NCBI RefSeq assembly: GCF_025370935.1
Contig: NC_133493.1
Span: forward strand, 13,975,889-14,039,888
Direction of reading: 5' to 3'
Length of the DNA: 64,000 bases
DNA from: Choristoneura fumiferana
Taxonomy: Eukaryota; Arthropoda; Insecta; Lepidoptera; Tortricidae
In this document: piece after piece, positions 21,126 to 31,014 of the stretch
How the letters are laid out: each line of letters opens with the position of its first letter
Position numbering within the stretch: position 1 is the stretch's first letter
The notes under the pieces: model-generated
Database searches by the model: none
Told to the model about the DNA's origin: nothing
Seen by the model: only the letters and a program-made list of their open reading frames with translations
Translations under genes and position numbers: made by a program

Positions 21126-21593
21126 ACTTATACTTAGGTTACATAAAATTACTTTTTATGCTCTAGCCACAACAGCCATACACACAAGCTATAAAAATTA
21201 TAAAACATAGATTTGTTTTTGGAATAATTTTGTATTATAATTAAGGTAATACATGGATAATAACAATGCATGAAAAATAAAGTGTACCTAGTAAATGTGT
21301 ATTTGTTTCAAATTTTGCCGAAGCATAAAGTAAGAGTTGAGAGTTTAATTTGTCCGTATAAAACTCATTTTTCCCTCGATTTAACTATTAACCCTCGCCT
21401 TGGCTCGGGTGAATATAAACGTTTCGGGTAAAATGACGCGTTTATGTACTTTTACCTATCCTCGCTCCGCTCAGCTGTTTACACTAGAGCTATGCTGAGC
21501 GTTTCTATTGAATCATGAAAAACACATTCCTCACAACTCGTACTCGCACATCTCTGGTGTAAACGCATCCTAAGAATAGAGTCTAGCATTATT

Positions 21594-21680
21594 GACCTCG
21601 GGGGTGACACTCTTTCCCGGCCCGGATAATACCGGGATGGAAATACCGACCCTGTGTTAAATAGTGTCACCCGACCTCGG
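21594..21680. mobile_element. 71-bp MITE with perfect 8-bp target duplication
   Basis: GACCTCGG lies at 21594-21601 and again at 21673-21680. Between them is a 71-bp element (21602-21672) starting GGGTGACACTCTTT and ending AAATAGTGTCACCC; the outer 10 bases are perfect inverted repeats. An 8-bp duplication points to the hAT (or P) superfamily. There is no coding capacity. Confidence 0.8.
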
Positions 21681-21889
21681 GATAGTTTTATAAACATAAA
21701 CCACTCAAAAGCATTTATTAGTACTTATTTGTTTTCAAGACTTATGGCTACTTGCTGGAAACACATCAATCTCGAGTTTGCGTTAAGCTCTGTTTAGTAG
21801 TGTCAAAATGTATGGAACTGTCAAGCTTAAGCCAGGTTTAACGACTAAATATAGATTTATTTTTTCCTGCAAGACGGCCTCAGTGTTCT

Positions 21890-21947
21890 TTTAGTGGCTC
21901 CGAAGCGGTAACGTTTCGTGTGCTCTGCCTACAAGCGTGTTGTTGTG

Positions 21948-22003
<56 letters not shown>

Positions 22004-22011
22004 TGAGTGTG
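21890..22011 (+). repeat. LINE 3' end with (GT)n tail
   Basis: 'GTGGCTCCGAAGCGG', 'ACGTTTCGTGTGCTCTGCCT' and a ~55-bp GT run. The same sequence followed by GT repeats occurs at 37931-38025, so the microsatellite is the tail of a dispersed element rather than an independent array. Confidence 0.75.
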
Positions 22012-22039
22012 CTTTTAGTTAACCTAACTTAAGTCTAAC

Positions 22040-22215
22040 CTGGCAGTGGCTTGCCCCCCGGGCCAGTAGAACCCCCAGTAGGGATCAGGGAAGGGCAGCT
22101 GGTCCCCCCCCGCGCGCCAGAGGGGGCAGGCGGGGGTGATCAGCCTCAGCGCCAGCTCTGGGGTCAGGTGTGCTCGGGAGGTCACGGTGTGGCGGAGGAT
22201 CACGGCGCGGGACAT
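22040..22215 (-). CDS. ETFBKMT: Exon of an ETFBKMT-like protein-lysine methyltransferase
   Basis: The - strand encodes 58 codons plus two bases in a GC-rich island. They include HLTPELALRLITPACPLW and PFPDPYWGFYWPGGQA, which match the N-terminal part of ETFBKMT (METTL20) as I know it. That enzyme is a mitochondrial seven-beta-strand methyltransferase that methylates lysines of the electron-transfer flavoprotein beta subunit. The exon follows an acceptor TTGCAG (22221-22216) and ends at a donor AG|GTTAGA (22039 downward), phase 2. It opens with ATG directly at the splice junction; this may be the start codon. The AdoMet-binding part (a GSGCG-type loop) should lie in later exons at lower coordinates, and I could not find it. 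It may lie beyond the window or be lost, which would make this a relic. The assignment rests on one exon. Confidence 0.65.
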
Positions 22216-22284
22216 CTGCAACAGATTTATCATTTTAGAACCAAAAAGAAATGCATGTGTACTGTCATGTGGATGTTGTTTTAT

Positions 22285-22700
22285 AAACCTCCAACGCAAA
22301 TAAAAAATCAAAAACCCGACTGCCTTAAAAAATACTAAAAAGATGAAAACAAGTCTAGTGGGCTAGAACTTTGTTAAGTAGTAAGTAACTCAAAGTTCAA
22401 CAGTGGACCCATTAGGTATGAAGTTTTGAGCGTCACGATTTTAATTTACTGACACATTTTTTGACAATAATAATCATTTTTGTCAACTTACAATTTGGCG
22501 CCAAAAATCCGCCATTTTGATTTTTTAAGAATTTCATGTACCCAGTGTCACTTGCTTTATTAAGACGAATCCAATGACGTATCATTTATCAAAATCCGTT
22601 CAGCAGTTACGAGAGGACATAGGAATAGAAATACATACATACTTACATACATACGCGTCAAACACATAACCCTCATTCTTCGCAGTCGGGTAAAAAGAGA
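22285..22700 (+). repeat. Dispersed repeat bounded by CCCGACTG ... GCAGTCGGG
   Basis: It starts 'AAATCAAAAACCCGACTGCC' and ends 'TTCTTCGCAGTCGGGTAAAA', with 'ACATACATACGCGTCAAACA' near the end. The CCCGACTGC/GCAGTCGGG ends form a short inverted repeat. It is a common kind of lepidopteran dispersed element. Confidence 0.6.
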
Positions 22701-22849
22701 CGTGAAATTCACGCCGATTCCACATCGGCTCGCATAATTTTATATACATAATGTATATGTAGTTATGTGTCATGTTTACCTATAGCACATGATTTATTTA
22801 CTTTAGGACTAAGTCGCGAAAATTGACATAATAGTTATAAATCTTTCAT

Positions 22850-22963
22850 CATTATCATAATCAGCCTTAGAACACGTCCACTGTTGGAAATACGCCTGCC
22901 TCATAGACAGTAGCTTCGGTTGGCAGCGGCCTGCATCCACCGTGAACCCGCGGCCTTAACCAG
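22850..22963 (-). mobile_element. RTE-type LINE 3' end
   Basis: On the - strand: 'GGTTCACGGTGGATGCAGGC' ... 'AACCGAAGCTACTG' and a decayed AATGATGA-like tail. It is the degraded 3' end of an RTE element, directly adjoining MITE J. Confidence 0.65.
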
Positions 22964-22965
22964 TA

Positions 22966-23331
22966 CCCTTAAGTGGGTGATAGACGTACGAACTTAAAGT
23001 ACGCGGTTTTTAAGTTTGCGAGCCACGAGCAAGATTTCAAACCGTTGGATCGCCGACGGTTTTAAAGTACGCGTACTTACGGTGACACACGGGCGAAAAA
23101 GGTCGTCGAGCCATAAGTACGCGTACTTGCTCGTACGTCTGTCACCCACTTAAGTGTATTTTTTCGGTTACAAAATACGTCTCGATCGCGTTCGCGTTAA
23201 AATCTCAATTTTTATGGTAACACGAACAGCGCCTCTAGCGAAACGTTTGCGATGTTGGTGTTTCCATACAACTTGAGATTTTACGCGAACGCGATCGAGA
23301 CGTATTTTGTAACCGAAAACTTACACTAGGG
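22966..23331. mobile_element. MITE family J interrupted by a TTAA-type MITE
   Basis: The host element has the J termini (CCCTTAAGTG at 22966, CACTAGGG ending at 23331), with pairing arms 'TCGGTTACAAAATACGTCTC' (23164) and its complement (23294-23315). Removing 22973-23149 and one TTAA restores a left end like the J copy at 19260. Confidence 0.75.
22973..23149. mobile_element. piggyBac-like MITE flanked by TTAA
   Basis: TTAA occurs at 22969-22972 and 23150-23153. The 177-bp insert begins GTGGGTGATAGACGTACGA and ends TCGTACGTCTGTCACCCAC, a 19-bp inverted repeat with one mismatch. TTAA duplication is the hallmark of piggyBac-type transposition. There is no ORF. Confidence 0.75.
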
Positions 23332-23358
23332 TACAGGTCATCCGTCCATCTCTTTTTT

Positions 23359-23939
23359 AACCGACTTCAAAAAAAGGAGGAGGTTATCAATTCGGTTGTA
23401 TTTTTTTTTTTTTTTTTAATGTTTGTTACCTCAGAACTCCGTCATTTATGAACCGATTTCAAAATTTTTTTTTGTGTTCGTCTAGGAATGCTTTCAATTA
23501 GGTCCCATAAGCAGCAAATTAGGATCTGATGATTGGATCTTAAGGAAATCGAGGGAACTCTTCAAATATTGTAGCGACACCTATGGTAATTTGGATATAT
23601 TTAGCAGTAACTCGTGCATTTGCTCTTGCAAATCATAATTTGGTGAAGTGGAACTGAGGATGAAGACCAGATTTGACCAACGAAACTACTACTATCAATA
23701 ACAAGTATTTCACGGGTTAAATTTAAATTATCATGATTAATATACTTACCTAGATAAGCGACTAAGAAGAAGCTTTAAGTTAATGATTCTTTCGAACTGA
23801 TCTGATGCTGAAGCCAGAAGGTAGGCGACGGAACTCTGTTATAAAACAACGTAACTAAGTCGTGTTTGGGCTTAATGGAATAGTTGTGAGATGTTCTTTG
23901 GCTACGAATCACTAAAAAGTGAGAAATAAAAAAAAAATT
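23359..23939 (+). repeat. Lepidopteran 'ACCGACTTCAAAAAAAGGAG' repeat
   Basis: It starts 'TTAACCGACTTCAAAAAAAG', then 'AGGAGGTTATCAATTCGGTT' and a T-run, then 'GTTACCTCAGAACTCCGTCA'. This is a very common repeat in moths and butterflies. The remainder to 23939 probably belongs to the same unit, and it runs directly into the long hairpin. Confidence 0.6.
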
Positions 23940-24274
23940 TAACAAAAAAGTAAAACCGACTCCAAAAAAATAAAAAAATAACAAAAAATGGAACCGACTA
24001 CAAAACCCTTGAAAATATTTTTCTAGGTAAGTAGGTACGTACTAGCTCGAAGTCGGTGACTCAGCACGACCCAGCAGGAGGGATTGAAACCCATAGTATG
24101 TTGGTGAAGTAGACGACTATTGTGAATTGCCCCACTCCTGCTGGCTCGTGCTGAGGCACCGACTTCGAGCTAGTACGTACCTACTTACCTAGAAAAATAT
24201 TTTCAAGGGTTTTGTAGTCGGTTCCATTTTTTGTTATTTTTTTATTTTTTGGAGTCGGTTTTACTTTTTTGTTA
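23940..24274. repeat. Long near-perfect inverted repeat (~140-bp arms)
   Basis: The left arm 23940-24080 and the right arm 24134-24274 are reverse complements with only about three differences, around a ~53-bp spacer. The arms include 'AAAACCGACTCCAAAAAAAT', 'GGAACCGACTACAAAACCCT' and 'GTACGTACTAGCTCGAAGTC'. A transcript would fold into a ~140-bp duplex. The near identity implies a recent inverted duplication or continuing gene conversion. Confidence 0.9.
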
Positions 24275-24589
24275 TCGTATACATATTATATCTTGGGCTA
24301 TCAATGCTCGGGCTTGACAATTTTTTGCGATACAAGCGCTAATTTATCTGTGCCAATTGTTCGTTTAATATCAAACACCACGAGAACGTTATCAACGACG
24401 AAAGTTGGCTCAAGAATCACAATTTGTTTGTTTGTTGCTTGTATTTCATGGAATATTTTTATATTGATTCTGTGATGCAAGTTTGACGATTATTTATACG
24501 TTCCCTGTACTCACGTAACGCTTTGCTTATAATTGGTGCGCTGCGCAACATTTAAAAACATTATGAAAATATAAGACGCGTAGGGCATC

Positions 24590-24690
24590 CATCAAAGAGA
24601 TGGACCGATGACCTGGTCATAGCTTCAGGTTCACGGGGGATGCAGGCCGCTTCCAACCGAAGCAATGAGGGCTATCGCGAATGAATTCGC
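24590..24690 (+). mobile_element. RTE-type LINE C-terminal fragment
   Basis: 'GGGCATCCATCAAAGAGATG' then 'GACCGATGACCTGGTCATAG' translates as GHPSKRWTDDLVIASGS, a degraded RTE C-terminus. A close sister copy is at 25130-25275; the preceding 'CGCTGCGCAACATTTAAAAA' is also shared. Confidence 0.65.
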
Positions 24691-25089
24691 CGCTAGAGGC
24701 GCTAGTGTAGCGTGAGGTCTCCGAAATGTCAAATCTCATAGTTTTTGGGTGAGCTACGCGGGTTTATTTATAATTAGTTTTTTTTTGTGAATATTTTGCA
24801 TTACCTGAAATTAAGTATGGCAATTATGCGTTACGGGGCAATGAATGTCTGTGTTTTGAGACAGTTTTGTCCTTCAGAAACCTTTGTCCTCCCTTTTTTC
24901 CGGACAAAACGGGGACTATGCAACACTGTGGCATGCTCGATATTTTTATGGTACGGTTTAAAGGTGTATTAAATATGTTTTTAATCTAAACTTTGTGTTC
25001 ACGTCAGTAATAACAGACTTTGAAAGCCACACTTAAAAACCTTACGCGACAGTGGCGCCATCTAGTAACACAAAAATCGATAGCCCTCA

Positions 25090-25275
25090 TTGGGGCGCTG
25101 CGCAACATTTAAAAACATAATGAAAATATAAGTCGCGCAGGGCATCCATCAAAGAGATGGACGGATGACCTGGTTATAGCTTCAGGTTCACGGGGAATGC
25201 AGGCCGCTTGCAACCGAAGCAGTTGGAGCTCTATGAGGGAGGGAGTCCTATAGAGGAGGAGGGAGGATGATGATG
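25090..25275 (+). mobile_element. RTE-type LINE 3' end, sister of 24540-24690
   Basis: It shares 'GCGCTGCGCAACATTTAAAA', 'GGGCATCCATCAAAGAGATG' and 'GGCCGCTTGCAACCGAAGCA' with the copy 550 bp upstream, and retains a GATGATGATG tail. The extended identity on the 5' side suggests that both derive from the same subfamily or from a local duplication. Confidence 0.65.
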
Positions 25276-25737
25276 AAACCTCAGAAATGTGAATTACTCG
25301 CTAATACGAGGTTCTAGTACTTGTATATTATACCGGGTGTGGCCTGTAACACGAGCAAAAAATTAAAACATAGATCGTCCTCGTCAAACTGAACAACATT
25401 AGTTCAGCGACTTTTAAAAATAATGGAGTCTGAATTTTCCTTTCTTCATACAAATTAAATACTGCTATCAATGTACGCCATCCTAGAACCCAACTGACGT
25501 CGCCTGTCACGCTACAAACATCAAGCTTTTTGCTTTACATTGCTTCTTCGAATAAACTTAGTATAATAAAAATATAAAAAAATATATTTTAAAAAGTCGC
25601 TGAACGATGTTGTTAAGTTTGAGGAGTATTTTAATAATTTGCTCATATTACAGGCCATAGGTACCCGGTGTTTATACAGATGTGTTAGGATATTGTGATC
25701 AACCTAAACAAGGTGTATCTATACCTACCTAGTGTAA

Positions 25738-25830
25738 AAAAAACCCGGCCAAGAGCGTGTCGGACACGTCCAAAATAGGGTTCCGTAGCCATTACGTATT
25801 TTATACGGAATCTTCCAAGTTTAGGTATTT
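25738..25830 (+). repeat. Dispersed repeat, 'GGCCAAGAGCGTGTCGGACA' end
   Basis: 'CCCGGCCAAGAGCGTGTCGG', then 'AGGGTTCCGTAGCCATTACG'. The same end occurs at 28985 and, in variant form, at 37205 and 46950. It is one terminus of a widespread lepidopteran element. Confidence 0.6.
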
Positions 25831-25844
25831 ATATTTAATTACTG

Positions 25845-25990
25845 GCACTTGAGGTATTCCATCTTAGGCCTCTAGGTTGGCAACGCATATGCAATACCCC
25901 TGGTGTTGCAGATGTTTATGGGCGGTGGTGATCTCTTACCACCAGGAGACCCACTTGCTCGTTTCCCTTCCAGTCGAATAAAAAAAATAT
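25845..25990 (+). repeat. Dispersed family E, partial
   Basis: 'CACTTGAGGTATTCCATCTT' through 'CACCAGGAGACCCACTTGCT' and 'CCAGTCGAATAAAAAAAATA': half of family E, in the orientation of 42462-42722. Confidence 0.7.
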
Positions 25991-26671
25991 ACCTTAGGCT
26001 GCTATTTACTCTTAAACTACTAATAATTTTCAAGCAAACTTAGCCGTTATAGTTTTCCTTGAAAGTTTGATATACTTACTACCATCCTAAATTTTTACAA
26101 ATCCCCCACCCACCGGTTTAGATTTTAGAGGGGGGACGACGCTCGATTTTCATGAAAATTTGCACTTTAAAGTTGAATATTTCGCAAACAAATCACTGAA
26201 TCGAAAAATCGTCATAGCAAACCCCCTTTAGTTCTAAAAGACCTATCCAACGATACCCAACAATACAGGGTTAGTTGAGAAAAAAAATCACCCTCACTTT
26301 ATGTCAATGGGAACCCTAAAAAGGTGTCAGATACCTATACTTACGCCTGTCACAGTAACCCTCATCCAGGATAGAGTGCACCCCAATTCCTTCTTTCTTT
26401 TATCTACTCAATTAAGTTGTCGTAACAATCTAAATCACTGTCGTCATGGAAATGTTTCTGCGCATTATATAATGAATGCTGTTGACTGATGACGCGTGCG
26501 CCGACACACCCACGGCACTCCAATTGTTGACTTTGTGACGTCGACAGCCTATTATTAATTGGCCTTACGGAGGAATTTCACACCAGATGTAGAGGCTGTA
26601 TCAGGGAGCTGTGTAGGAAATGCCACACATGGCATCAAAGCAGACGGAGGCAGTTAGAACAGTTTAGAGAT
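25991..26671. other. Unassigned intergenic DNA
   Basis: No gene recognised. 26000-26330 resembles the interior of the dispersed repeat family that begins at 25738, but I cannot fix its end. Confidence 0.4.
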
Positions 26672-26820
26672 AAATAAATAATAAATAAATATCATGGGAC
26701 ACTTGGCACCACTTGACCTAGTACCAAACTAAGCAAAGCTTGTACTATGGATACTAGGCCACGGATAAACATACCTACTTATTTAGATAAATACATACTT
26801 AAATAGATGCATATTAAACA

Positions 26821-27387
26821 TCGCAAGGTAGTTTTATAAGACGATTAAAACTTATTAATATTTTGTGGGTAGTTTTGTTTTGTTTGAGAAAAAATATACG
26901 TGGGTACTTAGGGAGTTACAGTGACAAATTAAAACGGTTGTTGTGGTTTGTTAGTCTAACATCTGGTAGCATGGTATGGTGTACGGTTGTGTTGCTCTGA
27001 AGATGAGCTCTGGTTGAGTTCGAAACGCGTCACTGTAGTGTGGTGGTGGTGATAGATGGGTTTTTGTGATTTGTGATTTGTCTTGTCATGTCTTGCATAA
27101 ATTTAGCTATCGGGTGAATATTCGGGCGTTTGTACCGCCGTCATTGTTTACAACACTTTTTTTATCAGATTTCTTAAGAAATAGGTACAATAAACATCAA
27201 CATGTGTCAACATTTATCAATATGTGTTTGATGTTGATGTTTGTTGTACATGTTTCTTAAGAAATCTGATAAAAAAAGTGTTGTAAACAATGACGGCGGT
27301 ACAAACGCCCGAATATTCATCCTATCATAAGGTCGCGGGTGAGCAAAGAAATACTTTTAGTTCATTGATATGGAGCTCCGCAAACAA
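26821..27387 (+). mobile_element. Family F element carrying a hairpin MITE
   Basis: It matches 14738-15102 in opposite orientation over its whole ~357 bp, apart from a ~210-bp hairpin at 27113-27322. It sits inside SINE B. The class of F is unknown; it has no ORF and no obvious terminal inverted repeats. Confidence 0.8.
27113..27322. mobile_element. Palindromic MITE nested in family F
   Basis: The left arm GGTGAATATTCGGGCGTTTG and the right arm ending CAAACGCCCGAATATTCATCC pair for about 75 bases, through 'ACCGCCGTCATTGTTTACAA' and 'TTATCAGATTTCTTAAGAAA'. TATC flanks both sides and occurs only once in the empty F copy at 14738-15102, so a 4-5-bp duplication is likely. Confidence 0.8.
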
Positions 27388-27514
27388 ATTAAAAATCCAA
27401 GACCGGAGAACAAAAATTCGTATTATTCATGCAAAAATCTGCCCCGGCCGGGAATCGAACCCGGGACCTCGAGCTTCGTAGTCAGGCTCTCTAACCATTT
27501 AGCCATCCGGTCAT

Positions 27515-28290
27515 CAAAACACTACCATACTCTACTTACCTAAGTACCATTAAAATCTAGTTGCCTTAGTGCTGAAATGTAAACTAGAGGCCGTATTGTC
27601 TAACCCGCTGATGTTCGCAATCGCATTCTCCATCTCTCTCTACCATCGTCTTATACCGTGTGGCAGAAAGAAGTGGTAAAAACGATTGTGATTCAGGACA
27701 AGATAAGGCATCAAAGCTCTGTCCAAATACAAGGCGATGGAGATGTTAAAAAGAACCAACTCAACTATGTTGGTTATAGTTATAGGCTAGAGTTTCGTGA
27801 GCTTTCATATAATTAACCATAATCATTAATTACTTTATATGTTTACAAGGTCTTACAAATAAAGATATGTCCTATTATATACCCTGTGGTAAAGGTGTGT
27901 GCTTTTATCAATGTAATATTGTGTTGTGGGTTCAAAATTTACAAAACATGTTTCGACTATATTTGAATTCAATGGAATCAAGCAATCTGGTAAACAAATG
28001 TGGTGACTGACATTGACACTTGACTGACGACTGGCTAACTGACTGACTGACGTTGGCTCTAGTGATGTGAATGCTCTTTAAGATACTTCAATCAGCAGTA
28101 AATAATTATTTTGAATTTATTCATATTTAATTATTTAAGTATTTATTATTTGTATGTTTACAGTTATGATAAAATAGTAGCGAAATGAAAATACAAGTTT
28201 ATTATACCGCCTTATATATTTTTTTATAAATAGCTTAGCTTCTCTATAGCTTATAGCTTCTGTCCAATGGGGCAAAGAGTCAGAATGGCG
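27515..28290. other. Unassigned intergenic DNA
   Basis: No gene seen. A short run of GACTGACTGAC-like sequence is at 28021-28052. Confidence 0.45.
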
Positions 28291-28295
28291 GTTGT

Positions 28296-28600
28296 AAGGT
28301 GACCCGGGGCTATTGTAGCTGGGGGATATTGTATCTGAACCGAGAATTAGTTCGAGATTTTATCCCTATCTCGTGGGAATATCGGGATAAAAAGTAGCTT
28401 GTGTGTTATTTCAGATGTCCAACTATCTACATACCAAATTTCCAATACAAATACCAAATTTCATGACTCTATCATAGAGATAGTTTATGGGCCAGAGAGT
28501 GACATAGGCTACTTTTTAACCCGGAAAAATGCACAGTTCCTGAGGGAACATCGCGCGATAACCGAATTCCACGCGGGCGAAGCCGTGGGCAAAAGCTAGT
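28296..28600 (+). repeat. MITE arm plus dispersed repeat ending AAAGCTAGT
   Basis: 28296-28343 ('TAAGGTGACCCGGGGCTATT' ... 'ATTGTATCTGA') equals one arm of the MITE at 52207-52418. Then come 'ATCGGGATAAAAAGTAGC' and 'TACCAAATTTC' blocks shared with 1500-1990, and the end 'GGCGAAGCCGTGGGCAAAAG'. Confidence 0.65.
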
Positions 28601-28979
28601 AAGTTCATATTTCTACACGTGACTGTCCTGCTTCATCATCAGATCCTGGAAAAATGTATCATCGAATTCTTTCATAGTTATTTTTTTTGTCTAAAATCTC
28701 AGCATAAAACTCGCCATCGCATGCCAAACATTGAACCATGGTTGAACCGCACGCGAGTCGACTCATCGCCCTTATTCACACCAGCGATCACTCAAACGTG
28801 CCGGCGTCTCTGTCACACACCACGAGAAAAAGTGAGACGGGGGAACATTGTTATGTATGATGTGGCAGAACAGCGCGTGCGACCTAGGAGGTCAATGACA
28901 TGGCGTTGCTTATGAATCAGATGATTGGATTAGGTTTGTTTACTTTACTAGTTTGTTAGGATGTATGCAATAGTTGCTA

Positions 28980-29335
28980 AAAACAAGAGCGTGTCGGACA
29001 CGCCCAAGATAAGGTTCCGTAGCCATTACGAAAAAATTAAGTAATATTTTTCTAAGAATTTCGTATTATCTATTCTGTGTCCTCGCCTGCAGCAGTACGG
29101 TAGTACTATTAGTTCTTTATTCTGTGCCTGCAGCCTAAACGGCTGGACGAATTGTAACATATGAGGTATCACTTCGTCACAACTGTCAGAGTGACATAGT
29201 ATATAATATTTCAATATGGCGTCTGCGAAAAAAAATATGGCGGAGGAATAAGAAAATATTTTGTATTGTAACAATATGGCTATCAAATGAAAGCTAATTA
29301 TTAGCCCATCTCATTAATAGTCACTCTTCAGGTGC
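28980..29335 (+). repeat. Dispersed repeat, same family as 25738
   Basis: 'AAGAGCGTGTCGGACACGCC' then 'AAGGTTCCGTAGCCATTACG'. It probably extends to about 29335 ('CATTAATAGTCACTCTTCAG'). Confidence 0.55.
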
Positions 29336-29639
29336 AGAGCAATCCAAATAAAACAACCTTCTGAGGTCTATTTGCATAAAAATGTACATTATTTTTGCAA
29401 TAGCAACACAATCTCTCGCCCCTTGACCTGGTAATTTTCCAAAAGCCACCCAAACATCCGATAACATAGGTATACAAATATTTTGCCCGTTTCATTGCAA
29501 TTAGCGTAAACACATTGTTGTCCTAATGCAGAACAGTCGACAAACACTTGGCGTCGCCCCCTTGCAGATAAACTACGCAGAACTGTCGGGATTTACGTTG
29601 AACACACAATAGTACAGTTTCATTTAATTTACGAATGAT

Positions 29640-30480
29640 AATAGCTGGCAGTCTACTACAGTTCATTTCTTGCAGAACTTTTTGCCACGCACTATGAAAC
29701 TTTGGAATCTGTTGCAGCACCAGTATTTTAGAGGTGAGACGTAGGTATTTACTGGAATAGGTTTTAGCTTGGACGCGTGAGTACGCGTTCCCGCCCGCGA
29801 TTCTTTTAGAGTACGAGTATTTAGGAGTACGGCGGCTCACAACGTTCCGCCAACTAGAAAACAAGCATTTATGTACACTTTTTAATTGAAAAAATTATAA
29901 AAATTGCTGACAGTCCTAAGCCTGTATAAAGTATGAAGGGAAATTTTTAGTCGGTATTTAATATGAGTTAAAATTAAAAAAATATGAAGTGTGAAGAGTG
30001 ACTGTGACGTGGAATTCGGTAGTTCGATATTCGTAAAACTACTAGAACTGGTACGGTGTATACGCAATCACGGGAGCGTATTTACGGGAATCATTTTGTT
30101 TACGCAATGAGTCAATTGAGTTAAGTACTCGTAGATACTCGTGGACCTAGTCTTTGGATCTAGTCTTTTTGTGGACGCGTACTCGCAAGACTCAGTCCGC
30201 GTTTTGCCTAGTACGTCTCACCTCTACAGTATTTCCGGACCTGTACAATTTGGAATCTTCAAAAACGAGCCTTCTTATATAGCAAAGGGCCCACAACGCA
30301 ACACAGTTTATAAGGCGTAAACTCATGGTAGTGGCACTGACAAATGAAATGCTGAATGGATTCCTCGAAGTCAAAGTAAAAACATAGTAGATTGTACAAC
30401 AAGAGCATAAAACGAGCCATTTTACCCAAGCCGTTCACATAGCCACCCGAGCCGGTATGGCGAGGGTGGATAGACACGTC
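29640..30480 (+). mobile_element. Remnant of a non-LTR reverse-transcriptase ORF end, split
   Basis: Joined across the insertion at 29729-30226, the + strand reads 'LPRTMKLWNLL' and continues with an 'YNLGIFKNE'-like stretch in another frame. This resembles the C-terminus of jockey/CR1-type LINE polyproteins (PRT.RLWN.LP..VFP..YNL..FK). Frameshifts and stops make it non-functional. Confidence 0.5.
29729..30226. mobile_element. hAT-like non-autonomous transposon, 8-bp duplication
   Basis: CAGTATTT lies immediately outside both ends (29721-29728 and 30227-30234). The 498-bp element begins TAGAGGTGAGACGTA and ends TACGTCTCACCTCTA, a perfect 15-bp terminal inverted repeat. The 8-bp duplication and a T/CAGAGGTG-type end fit the hAT superfamily. 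Inside are only short frames, so it cannot move on its own. Confidence 0.85.
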
Positions 30481-31014
30481 GAGGGGAAAATGGGTTTAAT
30501 GCTCGAGTTTTACACTCTGCTTTTGATTGATTTGATAGATTTTTTATTTTATATAAATTAAAAATTATGAAAAAAGAAATATAAAAACTTCTTTGTTTGT
30601 GGCTGTTGACACCTGCTAAGGTGGTAAGATCTTAATTTTATGCCGTTGTTGAGGAAGTTTGAAATAAATTACAAAAACTCGTGGTAAGTTTGTTGAAAAT
30701 TCAAAAGCAGGTCAAAAACTCTTGTCAGTTTGTATTGCACCCAACTGTACACATTTGCGTAGCACTCGAGCGATGGCAGAGATGGCGGCGGCTGGTACCC
30801 GATAAGCAGTGAAGCAGGGAACGCCAGCTGATAGCACACTGCGTAGTGAAAATGATCTCCAGTAGGTACATACATGGAGCCGGAGATTCGATCAGAGGGG
30901 GCACACTTAAAACATCATTTTTTTACGGGCACTTCAGCGCCTCTGTTATGAGATGCTAAAACGAAATTGACATAAATATGTCAAACGTCTACTTGGCAAA
31001 GAGAAATTAAGCTC

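Larger units (their letters stand above)
26672..27514 (-). mobile_element. SINE B split by a nested insertion
   Basis: The SINE B tail and body occupy 26672-26820 (ending GCATATTAAACA). Its tRNA-like head resumes at 27388 (ATTAAAAATCCAAGACCGG) and ends at 27514, with B-box GGGTTCGATTCCC and an A-box-like segment on the - strand. The consensus at intact copies is ATTAAACACCCAAGAC, so the element was interrupted at this point, with ATTAAA duplicated. The filling is family F (26821-27387). Confidence 0.8.
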
